DNA of 64,000 nucleotides from assembly GCA_003344405.1 (NCBI GenBank), contig NOWV01000011.1, positions 868,001-932,000 of the forward strand, read 5' to 3'. This document shows, piece after piece, positions 13,416-28,900 of this stretch. The stretch is from Trichoplax sp. H2. Taxonomy: Eukaryota; Placozoa; Uniplacotomia; Trichoplacea. Below the pieces are notes generated by a model, which was not told the origin of the DNA, searched no databases, and worked only from the letters and a program-made list of their open reading frames with translations. The position numbers and the translations under genes are program-made. Every line of letters starts with the position of its first letter. Position 1 is the first letter of the stretch.

Positions 13416-14013
13416 TGACGTCAAAATGATCGAAATTTCTTAGTCTATCCGGCAGTCTTGTTCTTCTTAAAAGGCTATCACGTAAATCCTACAAGTTACT
13501 CTTCTTCTAAGGTAGGTATCGTTGATTCCAATATAATCGAGAGAGCTATTCGCTAATAAGGCTAGCAGCCATTTGGTTACCTTGGAACTGCAATACGGTT
13601 GAAGCTCCACAAGGTCTGTAGTACTAGTACCGTAACCGTACCGATGCGATCTTACCTCTGTATAGTGTACTATTCACGATCTTCAATTCTATACTAACAT
13701 GATGTATATGGTTAGTGAATCCCTACTGTATATCAGGAATCTATAGTTCTACAGTAGTCAGCTGAGTGGTTGGCATAGCTGCAAAATGGAGGAGTAAATA
13801 TTACAAATTATATGGATTATATAAGGCAAAAGCATTATAACTGGCATGGAAGCGACAGAAAAATAACCCTGTACGGAAGGTATGAGCTATACTCGAAATA
13901 TACTCGATATTTTAAACTGAAAGAAGCGAGAGAATACGAATCTTGAAGGTGCAGAAATCCACAGCTCAACAAGGAAATAACAGCTCGGACCAACCTGCAA
14001 TCTGTAATCAACT
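13416..14013. promoter_or_regulatory. Divergent promoter region between CDC123 (-) and VEZT (+)
   Basis: Roughly 600 bases lie between two outward-facing start codons, so this is a compact shared promoter. No recognisable core element could be fixed. The 5' UTRs of both genes must also fit here, unless non-coding exons lie further out. Confidence 0.45.
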
Positions 14014-17000
14014 ATGGCTGATAATTCTGTTCTTTTTAAGGTAGCCATATTTATAACTGAAAATGCTATTAAGTATTATGATGTACAAGCTATAGATTAA
14101 GATTCGATGCAGTTAGAGATAACATCATATCGTTACAGGATATTGCAAAAGGCTAGATAAAATTTAACCTTGTTACTCAGATGTTTGTATCCTTTCTTGT
14201 AGGGTTCTCCTCTACACCAATACTTGGAAGGTATTGCAGTAGCATTGATCAGATTTTTCTTCTAACATGATTGTAATGTTTTACTTTATATAATATTTTG
14301 ATGCTACCTCTATCATATCTTTAGGAATCGAACATGGTCAGCAACTTGACGTGGAGCCACGCTCATTAAGTAACCAGTCGAAGGTACAAGAAAAACAACA
14401 TTCTAGATTGGCCGTTATTTATGTAAGTGATAGTTATTCTGCTATTCCTATCAATTCAAATCTTACGTGAAGTAATCCTTCCATTGCTGAAATTACATTA
14501 GTATTATATCAAACTACTGTGGCTGGCACTATGGCATGAAAGCACTAAAAGACAGCAACAGTTACATAATAAATTGGTTAGTAAGTCGTGTAATTATCTT
14601 GTTTATCCATCTTTTTAATCACTTGATCAACTGCAAATTTAGATAGAAAATGGTAAATACACTTGCATAGAACTACTACTTAATAATGATGTTCTACTGG
14701 AGGAAGATGAAGATATTGTTAGGCAGATAAACTCAAACATATTTGATAATTTATATCTCAAATGGAATAAGGTAAATATCGACTATATTGACCATATTTT
14801 ACAGCATGTATAAGTGATCCATCCAATACGCCTATTTAGCAATGCATATTTACTATCATTCAAACTTATTATATATTTTAGGTGAAATGGAATCAAGAAA
14901 TTGAGAAGGAATCTATAAAGATTAGGCAAGTACTCTGCGTCTTGAAACCTTACCTCAGAAAGCATTTTAGCCTTGAAATTAGCAAAGCTCTTAGTTTGTG
15001 TTTTAAAAGTTAATTTAATAAATTACTTTCTGCAATAGAAATTTATACATTCGTTGGCTTTCTACCTGCTTTTCCATTGGTCTAGCCTGTGCAATTGCGT
15101 TATACTTTAAAAGCTCCTTATTTTTTGGAACCTTAGCAATCCTGTCCTTATCGACATTTGCCTTTCTTGTTATGGGCTACTTTATCTATCGGTTGCTATG
15201 GGTAAGCTAAGCTTTCAGTACTTATCAGGAATAATGGAGTTTATAAAGTGAAATATTCTGTTACGATAACATCAGTTACGATTTAACTTCCTAATGCGTA
15301 CAAAACTTTAAAAATATTTAGCAGGAAAAATATACTAAAGTGGCGCAAGACCAAGATTTCACCACCTTAGAGAGTGCTATCACAACTATCGAAAATTATA
15401 TCGCATGCAGTAAGAAAGTCGTTCGATTCATTATGGAAATGGAAGTCATTTCTCGTGGATTTACACTGTAATTCAATAGAATAAATGTTCTCTCTTGAAT
15501 TGCTAAACTAGTCCTATTCGGATATAGGATCATTATTGTCACGCATCGAATGCGCTATTGAAATGAAAAATATTTTGCCTTACAGACTAGGTGATACTAT
15601 ACCACCTATAACCCGAATTGAACTAAAATCCGATCGACGCCAGTGTAACCATCTGCGTCAAACTCTGTTTATGATATCTTTAAAACAGATTATTGCTATT
15701 CAAGAGGCAACTAATACTATTGTAAAAAGGTAACTATATTTAAATCGAATGTACTACTCTTAGATTTGTTTTCTTCCTTCATGCGTGATGTGTAATACAT
15801 TGCATCTTACGTAAATATAACGACATTATTTGTATAAATACACTGCTATCACTTAATATTAATTAGATATGGACTTGGAGCGAAACTGAATAATCTCGAC
15901 ATTTGCTGTCCTATACCTTTATATGAATTGGGAATAGTGAAATCTGCTCAGGTTGTATAAATTCTTCTAGCTTATACGTTAAATGAAGAAATTTCTTCAC
16001 TTCAGTAAGATTATAACGGGAAAGTTCATCAGTAGTCTTACAATGTATCAAAATAATTGTTTTACCGTAGAATGAATTACTTTCCTTAGAAGAATATCAA
16101 GAAAATACTGACCATTTTTCCTTGCAATCAATAAAGGCAAGTTGGAATTAATACGGTCATTCATGGTGCAATAAAGGCTAACATTTAATGTCGTTCCTAT
16201 AGGCAATGAGATCACTCTGCTATAAGCAGTTTTCAGAATTCTTTTGTTGTTTGATACAAGCCTGTATAGTGTCAGGTTAGATCCGCGATTTTATTTTCCC
16301 TTTGAACGCTTACTACTGTAAATACCATAACTCCATAATGATATTATACTGTCATCCTTACACATTGCAGACACTGCTCTACGTCAAATCTTTGCCTGGC
16401 GTATTATTCATGAGTTGGTTGATAGCATAAAAACCTCATGCAAAGATCTAGCCGACTCTATGGAAACACAAAAATTAGCCTTCAGTGGTAAATATTATTT
16501 TGTAATCACTTAGTAGTTGCATGTGTTAGCTGCTGGTAATAGTGCCCAACAAGAAATAAAGATAAAAATTAGCACCCCTTATAATTAATGTACTAGTTCG
16601 CTTATTAAATGCTGACATTGTATCGATTTCGACCTGTAGCTGCCAAAAATAGATTATCAAGCAATTATAGTAGCGACAACCAAAGCAACACGGCACAAAG
16701 TCAGTTAAGCCAATCAATTAGGAACTTTCGTCTTCATCTTTTGGCTACTATTAACAGGTAGATTTTTTAGCCTGATAATGGTACCTACAATTTGATTTCC
16801 GTTTCATAATGTAGTTAAATATATAAAAACATGCAAAAATCTTTATAATAATATAGATTAGAGCTGTTTGAAAAGTGTGTAAAGGCTTTTGATGATAATA
16901 AGGAGCAAATTAATTCAGATAATTCCGCAACGGAAGGTAGAATACATACCGTGTCAATATACTTGTACGATATACTGTGCAGATGAAAGGTGATGCTTAC

Positions 17001-17990
17001 GTGAAGTAATTACATCAAACCTGGTATTGTCTTGATATAACCATTAAGGTCTGTATAATCAAATCACTATGGATATAAATTCAGCACGCGATTGCTGGAG
17101 TTTTGCTAAAACTACAGTAATGAAAATTCTAAACAAACCGATCGAAGACCCAGGTAGGATACCGGTGAATAGTTCTGCAAATACGTTCGTAACTTTGAAT
17201 ATAAAGAATATACTCTTGAATATCTGCCTGTAGAATCAAGAAGCCAACAAGATGGTAACGAAGAAACAGAAGGTACTTGACAATACAAAATTGCGATTAC
17301 ATTATAGGTAAGCTTAAAATAGACAGAATATATAAGTATATGAATTCTATAGTGGAAATCCCAACGGGACTCTCTTCAATTAATACTATCATTGCGGAAG
17401 AAAACGAAGACAAGGTAATAAGGAACTACTACACTTAAAGCTACTGAAAAATCTTTAACATAATCTAAATCTTGTACACATATTGCTTGTCTATGCTATT
17501 TCAGGTTTACGAAGCTTACATAACGAAGAAAGATATGGTGTCTTTGCTAGAAGGGATTGATAATTCTGTTGAGGTAGGAAGATATGCAATTATTACAGTA
17601 GTAAGTTACTCAAGTCTGATCGACGAACTGGTCGTATAATGTTGAATAATGTAGGATGTACAAAAAGAACAAATATCGAATACGGCATTAATGAATGAGC
17701 TGCAAAATGTTTTAAGAGACCGAGTTGCTGAAAAAAATTCTCCAGCGTATGCTGTTACTGAGAAGGTTAAACGAGACTTCATTCCTGCCACAGAAAACAA
17801 GCACTCTTATAATAATGAACGAGACAGATGTTTGGTTAATATCTTTTCTGGTACCGCATCAAGTGACGATTTATTAACAAATTCTAAATTGATATCGTCT
17901 ATAAATGCTATCCATGATGGCGGTGCGTTTACGATCAAACAAGACATCATTGGGGACGAATCGGATGACGAAACAAACTCTACGGATTAA
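14014..17990 (+). CDS. VEZT: Vezatin, adherens-junction transmembrane protein
   Basis: Twenty exons, about 669 residues: 14014-14040, 14203-14230, 14325-14422, 14502-14576, 14643-14771, 14882-14925, 15039-15201, 15325-15454 (or 15467), 15528-15729, 15867-15951, 16071-16136, 16203-16275, 16371-16487, 16640-16757, 16857-16936, 17085-17153, 17234-17272, 17353-17414, 17505-17573, 17655-17990 (TAA). Vezatin links myosin VIIa and the cadherin-catenin complex in the membrane. Matches include VLFKGSPLHQYLEG at the N-terminus, two hydrophobic segments near residues 143-160 and 165-185, then VRFIMEMEVISRGFTL, CCPIPLYELGI, DHFSLQSIK, and RDCW in the distal helical part. The C-terminal exon is acidic and probably disordered. 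Introns 6 (donor 14926) and 11 (donor 16137) start with GC. Only the exon 8/9 junction is uncertain in phase. Human VEZT is longer, about 780 residues, mainly in its C-terminal tail. Confidence 0.9.
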
Positions 17991-19972
17991 TGAGACTGTC
18001 ATATATTATTTCTTGTTTCTTATCACTTTTATTTATAATTGAATATTCCCTTACAAGAACCACGAACGTTATATCAATTTTACCCTGTTTTTGGCGAGCC
18101 CTTTACTCGGATTACTATCGCAGTACATCGTCTGCACTGCAATTTACAAACACATATTATATAACCTTCGAATTTAGCAGTTGAATCCTGAACGTCTTTT
18201 ATTTTTCATGTATACAGATTGAAGACTAATGTATTTATTTTTAAATAATCTAAGATTATATTGTTGTTTTTACTAAAATTGAGTACAATAGAGTCCGCTG
18301 GATTTAATTTATGTAAAATGTTTCGAAATTGCAGTTGAATCATTACGTAGTAATCGGCAGCCCTGCATGACTGGATTGCCACTTTAAACTGATTTAACAT
18401 TATAGGTTCAATATTTAAGAGTAATTACGATGTAACATAGCTTGAGATCTTTAGCATGGTGAAAGTTGATTGATTTATTGACAAATTTTTTTGCTAGCAC
18501 CTTGAGTAAGATGGATATATTGAGCGTTGTATCATCGATCTTACTCGATAACCTAAAATTACAACCTGTAAAGACTTAAAATAAACGGATAAATCTGTAA
18601 AGGTCCACTTCATGCAACGTCGCTTTATTATTGATTAGACTATAGAAGTGTCTTGATTCATATCTGCGTAGTACCTCGTCAGATTATGCGTTTTAATATC
18701 ATATTCGATAGCCTTTATTCACAGTAAACAGCTACTGCCTAGAATTTTAACTCTTACTTAGATGCTTATTCATTAATTTTTGGATTACAGAATCAACGTA
18801 TAACTATCATATTGAATGAAATGTAGCTAAGCCAACTCAAATGCTGTGTATTTTAAATATTAGGCACACTCATACATAAATAGGGTTATACTGATTAGAC
18901 TCATAGAGCAATTTTTCGCACAAGGGCGTCGTAATACGGCTTCTAACTACTAGATGAATCCCATAGTTAGAATAATTCAGTTAATTAAAGGGTTCCAGTT
19001 CTGAGAATTTTGCATAGTATGAAATATTTTAGTGTACAGAAGTTATCCCAGGCATATAAAAAGGCTGCATTTGTAATGATAGGACTGCTCAGGGAGGCTT
19101 TTTAACCTTAAATAGCATCCTGACATAGCTTTAAACTGTTAGGTCAAAGCTTTTCTCGGGTGATTTCATGGGAGAATATAACATTCTGAAACTACTTGTA
19201 CACTGTACTCATGAACCCCTAGACTACAAATTTTATTATATAACCATTCCTATACAATGCAGAATGACAGAAAGTAAGAAGGATATAGATATCGACTCTA
19301 GTTTAAAAATCTTTGACTTCTATAATCCATTACCAACAATATTAATAATACAAGTCTAAACGCGAAGTTTTTACGTTAATCGATAAATAGGCCACAATCT
19401 TCCAATTTTAAAATCCTGAACAATCCGCGTATGTTTACACAATCACTAATTTGATATATATATATACATGATACGAATTTAAACCGCAGAATTATACATA
19501 TAATAACATTTAACATAGGTGTATATCCTGTCATACGCGTATATGTTAAAAAAGATCGAAATAAAAAGTCTTAAATTACATGTAAACAGAAAGTTCCGCA
19601 TTGAAGTGCGATATTAAAAGTCAAACATCGGATAATCTATGTTAATATTTTTAGGGTCGTTATTTTAATATAATTTCAGAGAAATCCAATCTAGGTAAAA
19701 ACGAATTTGAAATAAGAAATAAAACGTTTAATTTAATTTTAATATCTTGGACTTAGATAGAAAGGGTAAAATCCATTCTAAAGCAGCAATAATTCCATCC
19801 TAATACCAATACCACCAGAATAATAGTAGAAATCCTTCAACCTATTGCAACCTATCAGTAAGATCAAAAACTCTTGATTATTTCAAGATCAATGAGGATA
19901 ATAACTTTCAATAAAGAAATGCAAGAGGAACGTAAAGAGATATATCACTATTCCCCTCATAGTTTGATTATT
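17991..19972. other. Tail-to-tail intergenic region between VEZT (+) and the ANKRD26-like gene (-)
   Basis: A candidate VEZT polyadenylation signal AATAAA lies at 18580-18585. I see no other coding evidence; short open frames here have no family resemblance and lack splice partners. Further 3' exons of the ANKRD26-like gene cannot be excluded, because vertebrate relatives carry more sequence after the last block I recognise. Confidence 0.45.
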
Positions 19973-22900
19973 TCATGTTATAGCGTAGGTATACCTGCTA
20001 GTTCGTGAAATCGATCTTATAGTTAAGACTTGATCATCAAGATACTTGTTAACTTCTTGCAATTTTTGAGATAGCTGGTAACGATACTATAATAATTAAT
20101 AAAATAAATACTTGTAAAGCGAAATATCTCTCGACGATTAGTCAAAGCATTTCTTGTCTTTACATAGGAAAATTGTGAAACACGTTGTAGCGTTCTCCGT
20201 TAGTAAAAAAGGGATAACATTTAGCAAGAAACATCTATATCATACATTTATGGAGATTTACTGTTGCAAAGTTTAACATTTAGCGAATTATAAAGATGAT
20301 ATACCGTATATTCATCTATTCAACTGGAATTAATAGTTATCTCTTTCATTATCCATTTAAACTAAATACTATTACAATATTTGCAAATATACTAACTGAA
20401 CAGAATTTATACCTTACCTTAGTCTCGACATTCTTCTTTAATTTATCAAATTCTTTTTTCTCAATATACTGATGTTTCATGGATTCCTGTGTAGATTAAA
20501 TTTCAGTCAATTATCAGTTACCTTGGTATGCTAATATCTAGCACATTAATTTTTCTAGCCTTAATACCTGTAGATTAAGTAACTGATCTTCTAAACCTTT
20601 CTTTGCATTCTGAATTTTTTCAACGTCCTAAAAGCATAGCTTTTTAACATCTAACTTGAAAATAATTTTAATACAAAGCTACTTACATGAGTTTGTTTCT
20701 TCAAAGAGTTATTTTCTAAAGAGATAGAAGTTGTTATATGAGCGACTTAAGCACTAATTTCGCATTTAATGAAAGCAGCAGACGATAATATAACTTCTTA
20801 CCTTCATTTAAGAGATTACATCTCATTTCTAATTTGGCTTTTTCATCTACCTCTTGGGCGAAAATAACGCTTGCTTGTTCGATCTTGAATAAAGATTTAA
20901 AATCATTAGCTGAATTAGATTCTGCTCTGAGTTACGGTGTTAGTATTTCAACCTATGGTAACTATTTTCCATCAGTTTTACACAAGGTACAAAATATCAC
21001 TCAGAAAACCTTTTTCAACTAGCAGATTTGTCCTAGAATGCTGAATTTAACTCATTAATATCCATTTGACACACGAACATGGAATTAATACGAATACGCT
21101 GAAGAATTCTCTTTCGCTAGCAGATTCTGTTCTAAATAACAGTTACAGTATAAATATTTCTCTTCAGCGCTACTCACAAGATAAGGACAGATTACCAATA
21201 TATTAATTAAAAAGAGTTCCTTAGCGGACAAATTCTCTCTGCAATTGCAATTGAACAATTTCTACTTCACTGTACGTGAAGTAAGGAGTCGTTCAAGCTA
21301 TATTAGCTAGGAAAAAGTCCATAGCTAATGGTCTATCAAGCTTTCATCCAAATTGATGAGACATTGTAGAATAGAGCTGTGATTGTCAATTTTATCTGCA
21401 AGATTTACCTGGTGTCTCATATCACTGATTGATGTTTGCATGGAATTTCTTTCACGATTATATTCATCTTGAAGGGATGGAATAGCATCGACAGTCTCTT
21501 GCAGTTTCTATAATGTGAAACATTTATTACTATTGTTAGCGATTATTATGATCAGTTTGCTCCAGCTTAAGATTCAAAAAAACCATGAGAAAATACTATT
21601 TTCGGTTACCGCTTATTTTTAAACTGATTACCGGAATGAGTAGACTTACTTTCAATTTACTTTTGGCATTTTTATATTTTCGTGACATAGCATCCAATTT
21701 ATTTTCCAATTCCTTACTCCTGAAGAATGTAACGAATCATGCTTATTAAAATTTTACATTAAGTAGATATAAAGGATATTGTAAAGCCTTGTTGTCAGAA
21801 GCATAATGCAACTAGAGCCAAGCTTGAGAATTAATTTATGCAGTGAAATGCTTATCCAGGGCTAAAATCTGTGACACTTAATATTATACGACTATATTTG
21901 AATGCGTTGTTCTATCGGAAAGGTATGTAATATCATCGTCAGAATAATATCGTTCTGCATTACTGCTATACATACAATTGAAGAAGCTACTGGTCAATAA
22001 TCACGAGAAGACGAAAATATCCTTTATGTGCAGAATTGGAGCGTAAATTATATCTACTAATGCATACTTGTATTTCCATTCTTCGGCAATTTGATCAGAA
22101 TTACTCTTCATAGCATAAGCTCTTTCGGCATTGATAATTTCCTATAGATTTAAAATTGAAAATAACTGATATAACGAGAATTTCTTTAAAGTAAAAGAAT
22201 AATTTGAACTATTGTGACAGAGATTTAGGAACGAAAATAGATGCTGAGCATGGATAGATTTCTCTTATTATTATTCCAAATTATTCAACTAAAACTATTA
22301 AAAGTGTTATTTTTGTGTTATAAAAATCTTCTATAGGTAAATAGATATATTAACTAACACGATTAGTGCGACAGTATCAATACGGAGAAATTCGCCCATA
22401 AATCATTCGGCTCTAAGTATTAAAATCTACTAAGCGCTAAATAAATTAATACTTTCAACTAGCCCAGCGGAAGATCGATAGTGTAATAACAGATTAATTC
22501 CAGCACGGTTCCTAAGCACTTGACTATGAGTATCGTAATCTTCTCTAGATATATTAATACTGTAGTTTCAGCCAGTATAAAGGGGAGAAGCATAGACTAA
22601 TTTTGGCACCATTTTCCAATCATTCGGTTAAAATTATCAAAATAATAACAGGAAAACGTTCCCTTTAGAATAGAATTCTTACCTCTCGAAAGCGCCTATC
22701 AATCCCTGAATCACCTTTTTTCTTCTCTAGCTTCGACAGCTATGTTAAAGAATTCAATTTTTCATATATTTAAACATTTTTTATCTATCTTGCCTATGAG
22801 AAGATTTTTTAAAACATAATTCATAATTGATAGATGACAAGTACTGTTAGACCAGCTACTCTAATACTTATTAATACCTTATGCCCTAGTTTTGATTTTG

Positions 22901-25900
22901 ATTTTATTTCTGATTCCCACAACAAGCGTGATTCTTCAGCATCTTCTTGCAAGGATGCATTCAAAGACGATACTTCCTATCATATGTGGATATTTCAAAA
23001 CATAGTTAAACATGAATGTAAATCTTACTTTAATAATACTGTATAGCCTGCAAGTTTCTGTATCATACCTGATATTTTTTTTCCAGTTCTGAATGAGATT
23101 TATTAGTTTCACTCAATCTAGACCAAAGTTCATCTTTTTCCTGCAATTGCAGAAATTAATTTAAAATTATTCTAATCCATCATTTAGTATTAAGCCATCT
23201 TAAATGCCAACGAAAAAATTTTCCTGTAAACATGGAATAATTTTAATTGCCTACCTTATGAGATGACGCTAGACTTTCTTGCATAATTTTATTTCTGGAT
23301 TGTTCACTTCGTAAAATGGCTCTGCATTCAACTAATTCGGCATCGGTTTTAGCAAGATCCATCCTTATTTTTTCCTTTAAATATTAATATTTATTAGACC
23401 ATTAAGCATTTGAAACATCCTGAGAAAGAGCTTTCAAGCTGATTTGACCAGGGATTACTGAATAAAATTTATAATTACCATCGCATTATGTGTATCATTT
23501 AATATAGAATTTTTCTCATCAGCTCTTCGAGTATATTCCTCAACAGTAGATTCTTTAGCCATAAGATCAGCTTTTAATCTTAATATCTCACTCTCTCCTA
23601 ACTGTTTATGAGCTAAGGATTCGCTAAGCTGAAATATAAATCAAATGAAAGATAGGAGATAAAATTTATTTTTAAATTGCAGCATTACGTCTTGAAAACT
23701 TTACACCTAAAATTATATTATAAGTTGAAAATTACTTGTCGCTTCGTTTCGTCCAAATCTTTCTTTATTTCGTTGTATTTAGTTTCTAAGTTGCCTTGAT
23801 CCTAATTCCACATGAAAAATGCCGTATTTGAAAGAGCTCTAGCTAACATACAGCTGGATACTGTTAAATGATAATGTGACGACAAAACTTACTACTGACG
23901 ACATTTCCAAGGCTCTATCAGCAACGGCTTTTAATCGATTTGCTTCATCGAGTTGCTATGTTTAAAAAGAAAATATGGTTATTATATTAGTATTGAGTAG
24001 GAAATGTAATTCATCTCCTTAAAACATTCCAGGTATTTCAGAACAAGCAATTATTGGAAGGTAATATTAAGTTCTCAACCTCTTTCAGTGAAGACAATTC
24101 CTCTTCATATCGTTTGGATGAGAGTTTAGATTTCACCGCTTCATCGCGTGTTCGCTGTAATACAGTTTGTAGATCTTTTTGCTCAGAGTCTAACTTGGTT
24201 TTTTCCTGTAAAAGGTATGTTTAATATGTAAACTCTCAGTACAAATAGGTGATCATAAATAAGTTTATATTAGGCACTTTTAAACTTCAAAATTTATAGG
24301 CATATCTTTTGAAATTTTACTTCAAGATTAACGTATATGACCCAAAATTATTGTGGTAAATTCGGCAATTGTTCATCAATAGTCAAGGGTAAAAACAATT
24401 TTAAAGCACTTTACCTCATTATAATCACGTCGTATTTGATGGACAGAAGCATTAAGCTGATCCTACAGTTAAAAATTAATTAAGGGTCAAGATTATTCCT
24501 TAAATAGCTTTAAACCGAGAAATTTCATGCAATCTATCAAATTAATTGATATTGAGATTATTCCTTAGATGGGCTTTAAACTGAGCAAATTATGCATTCT
24601 ATCAAAGTCAATGCTATTACCTGAACTTTCCTACTATAATCTTCCTTTTCGTTGAGAGAATCTGTTAATTCTTCAACTCTTCTTCTAAGGAATGCAACTT
24701 CACCAGCTTGACCTGAATATCTGGAGACATTAGTTACAAGGTCTTGCATCAATATCTAACTTGTAAATTTGTCAAAACTATAGAATGGATAACTTTCAAC
24801 AACCACTCATGTAAATGCTAAAACTACGAATTAGAATAGCGGTATTATTACATCGGTGAGACATCTATAGAAGTTACATCTATATTTCATAGCATATTTT
24901 TGCTAAGAATGTAATAGAGCAATAGATTCAACAATCATTCATGTAAATATTAAAAACTAGAAAAAAATTCCCAGTTGACGTAAAAGTTGCAACAAAAGAC
25001 AAATTACTTTTCCTCTAAGCCAGAAAGTTGAGCTCGTAGTCTTGTATTATGATCCTACGACAATAAGACAATATTAGCAAATTAGGCAAATGAAGAATGA
25101 AATTGTTGACTGGCAATCTAGCAAGAAATGATAAATATAATATCAGTATGATTCTACCTTTTCCTCTCTTAACGCATCGCTCATGGCACCTAAAGCATTA
25201 CGCTGCTGAATAAACTCTTGCTGAGACATTTCAACATCATCAGAATGCTTAGCGATGAGCTGATTAGCATTATTAACCTCATTTTCCAAGGTAGCAATTT
25301 TGTTTTCAGTAATTCCAAGCTGCAGTGTTAGAGACTTGAGAACCATAATAAAGAGATTAGGGTTAAAAACAGCTGAGAAAAGCATTATAATTATGGATAA
25401 ATCATTTAAGAGCCGTTGCCTAATTAATATCATTTTACGTTATTTATGTCGCAGCAATATGCTTCCTATGATACATAATACTTTGCTTATTAACTTAATC
25501 TTACTTGCGCTTTCTCCTGTAGCATTCGATTTTCACGAATTAATTTGCTTTCTTTCTCCTCCCATTCTTTCCGATCCTTATTTCTAGTTCTAAAAATTGT
25601 AATAAAGAAGTTAGTATTATAATACTTGTAACCCAGAGAATTCAGCTGTATTTTTAAAGGTTAAGCAAAAGATTTAGGTAGAATCGCAATCGGCTCACTT
25701 TTCCGTATCAGCAGTATTTTGATAGATTCTCTCTAATTCTTTATTAGCGTTGACCAGTTGTAACTTTATAGCCGTATTCTGTACACCCAAAAACATCAAT
25801 ATAACTTAATAATCTAAATTTTTTATTATTAATCTAGAAATTGTACATCAAAAAATGCTAAAAATATGATGCCATTCATATTGTTAATCTATACACATTT

Positions 25901-28900
25901 AAAAATACGATACCTCTGCTTCCATCTGGTGCCTTTTAGCTACTTCTTCGTCATAGCCTGTACCCCGTAAAGAGACTTCCGCCTTTATATTGGTTAATTC
26001 TGTTTCAAACTGTTTCCTTGCAGTAATTAAAGCTTGCTCTGTTGCAGCCTAACTCATAGAATAACTTGCAGTTAAATACCCGAAGGTAGACTGTAGTAAT
26101 ATTAAAGGAGATAACTGACGTTTGTTTCTTCACGGTGTTTCAATCTCATGCGCAGATCTTCAATATCAGCCATATATTTAATTCTTGTATCTTCGATGAT
26201 TGTTTGCTTGTTTGCAAGCTCCAGCTACAACGTAACATAGTAAATTCAATAAATTCTTAATAGGCTATAGTACTTTATATCCAAAATTGGATTGAAGCTG
26301 TAAATAATACACTATAAAAGATATGGCAAAACAAGTTATACCTTGTGTTGCATAGTTTCCAATTTCAATTCCTCTACGCGATCATCAACTTGTTTAACAT
26401 TATCTTGCTTAGACTAAAAAATATGAATGAAAGTTGCGTTCATATCTCGTCTCCTACTATAGGTTTATAACAACTAGAATTAATTTCACCACTAAAATTT
26501 TTAGTATTATCTCAATAACATGCTGTGGTATCGCCATATTTTAGAGGTACGCTTACAATAATGTACAGTAAGCACTACGTTAGAATTATAATCGACTACC
26601 GGTAATGATGATCTTATTCATGATTGAAAAATAAGAATTAGTATTTCATGAAATTAAAATGCCGTAACAACCCTCTTGGTTTAAGTAGCAATCGAATTGG
26701 AATTAATAAGAAATATTCCAATTCTAACACCCTTGATATCCAACATACCGTATTTTCAGCTACGCTACGATAGTTCTATCAAAGAAACAAAGAAAAATGT
26801 TACTGCTGTTAGTTCACGAAAATTATTAATAACGACCTTATTTTGACGCATAACAGAATGAAGCCAACTAAAACTGTTTAGAAACTTACATCTTTTAACT
26901 CTCCTAATAATTTTAAGGTATCTTTATTACTACTTTCTAAACTCTTGTATGATGACTTCATTTCCGCTAGCTGCAACGATATATTCTCATTTTCTCGCTT
27001 CTTCTCTTGTAGCGTATTACTCAATACATCTAATTCATGTTGCAATTGTTGCTGGCTTAGCTTTGCGGCATTGCTCTGGCGAATTTCACTGGAATAGAAA
27101 CAAAAATCACCATTCTATCAATATCATTTATACTTCCTCAGATTGCATAAACTGATAGTTCATCAAATTTTTACTTAAGGTACTTTTATTGTGCAGATAC
27201 ATATTTCATGCAATCTTATTGGCAGAAATCGTAATATATTAGACCTTTTTAAGCTGTTTATTTAAAAATTATCTAATTATGTTATAGTACTTACAGTGCC
27301 AATTTATCTTCATATTTTCGTAATTGCTCCTTCAACTGACCTACAGTCATATCTGACGATCTCCTACCTTGAATTTCATCGTCTAATTTATTTCTATACA
27401 AGAAAGCGTTAGATTTACTATTGATAATTAAGATGCCCAAATTATATAAAAATCAGAAATTACCATGATTAGGAGAATAATCTATCACAGACAGAAATTA
27501 AGATAACGACTAAAATTTAAATTCAACTTGTCACATTATTAAATCTTATCAACTGAATTATGGAGATTCATCGTAATCATAAACATGATTAACTGTAAGT
27601 AGGAATAAAGATTCCCAATTCATTAATCTAATCCTAAATTCATGCATAAAAATCAATGCCTGCAGTTGTACTAAATATATCATACTTACTGGGCATTGCG
27701 ATGTTTATGCTCCAGATCTAATTTGGTACTTGTTACATCCGAAAGATCTCTATTTAATTCGTTATTTTTCCTTTTTAAATCAGCAGTTTCATCTTCTAAT
27801 TTATTAACGTAAGCTGATAAGCTGATGTTGGATTGTTTTTCTTTGCTTAATTGAAGTTTCAGTTCCCGATTATCTTCTTGCATCCGAGCTAATCGTTGTG
27901 CTTCTATTGACATGATTACAAGAATAATTATAATCGATTTTAAATATAGGATTTCAAGGTATAATCCAGCACTAGTTTGAGTAATCTATCTTTAGAATAG
28001 ACAATCCAAATCTAAATTGCCTACTATGCACTCGTATGATCCTATTTGCAGGTAATCATTAATTCTTTCATTTTATAAAGCAACAGTTTTTATACGAAAA
28101 TACTTCTCTCAGTCAATATTGCCATAGGTGACGTTCTCATACACAACAATTTTATCCGAACTATTAAAATGAAAGACTTACTATAATATTTTACTATCAA
28201 TTAAGCACTGGACTATTAGTTTATCGCTGCAATACTAAGACATAATTAGTTTAACAAATTAAAGAAATAATCTCAATTCCTACAAATGATTTTACGGTAT
28301 GTCTATAATCTTCTACTATGCACAAAATCGTTTTTATTATCTACATTATTTAAAATATCTGATTCCCAGTAGATCGAAACTACACTGACTAACTAGGGCC
28401 TAGTCAGAAATCACTGAAACTCCAAACTATTGCTAATATTTGCAGACTATATTTACCTAATAGCTGCGAATTAGTAGAATGATATGGCGCATTTCGAGAT
28501 GGACTTAAGCTTCGCATCTATAAAATTCAGTAAACACGACATTAATGTACTAATGTGAATAAGTTGAAGATGTTATCATGTATTTTAATTTATTATTTTA
28601 TAGTCAATGGATCTATCCATGACTTAAATTTACCCCATTCATTGGAGGATATGGAGATCCATGAATATCATAAGGTGAGGACGCCCTTAAATCGATTGCT
28701 GATGATGGTCGTAATGGTGAATCAGTACCTCCTCCAGCTGCACTAGAACGACCACCTGCATATCCTTCATAACCTAGAGGATCATGTGAATGAGCCATTC
28801 GAGCAGAATAATCTGCTTGAATCTCTTGCCTTTTCCTATGGATGCGATACGAGCGATCTTCATCATCCGCCACAGAAGCATAATTATTGCGCGGTGATGG

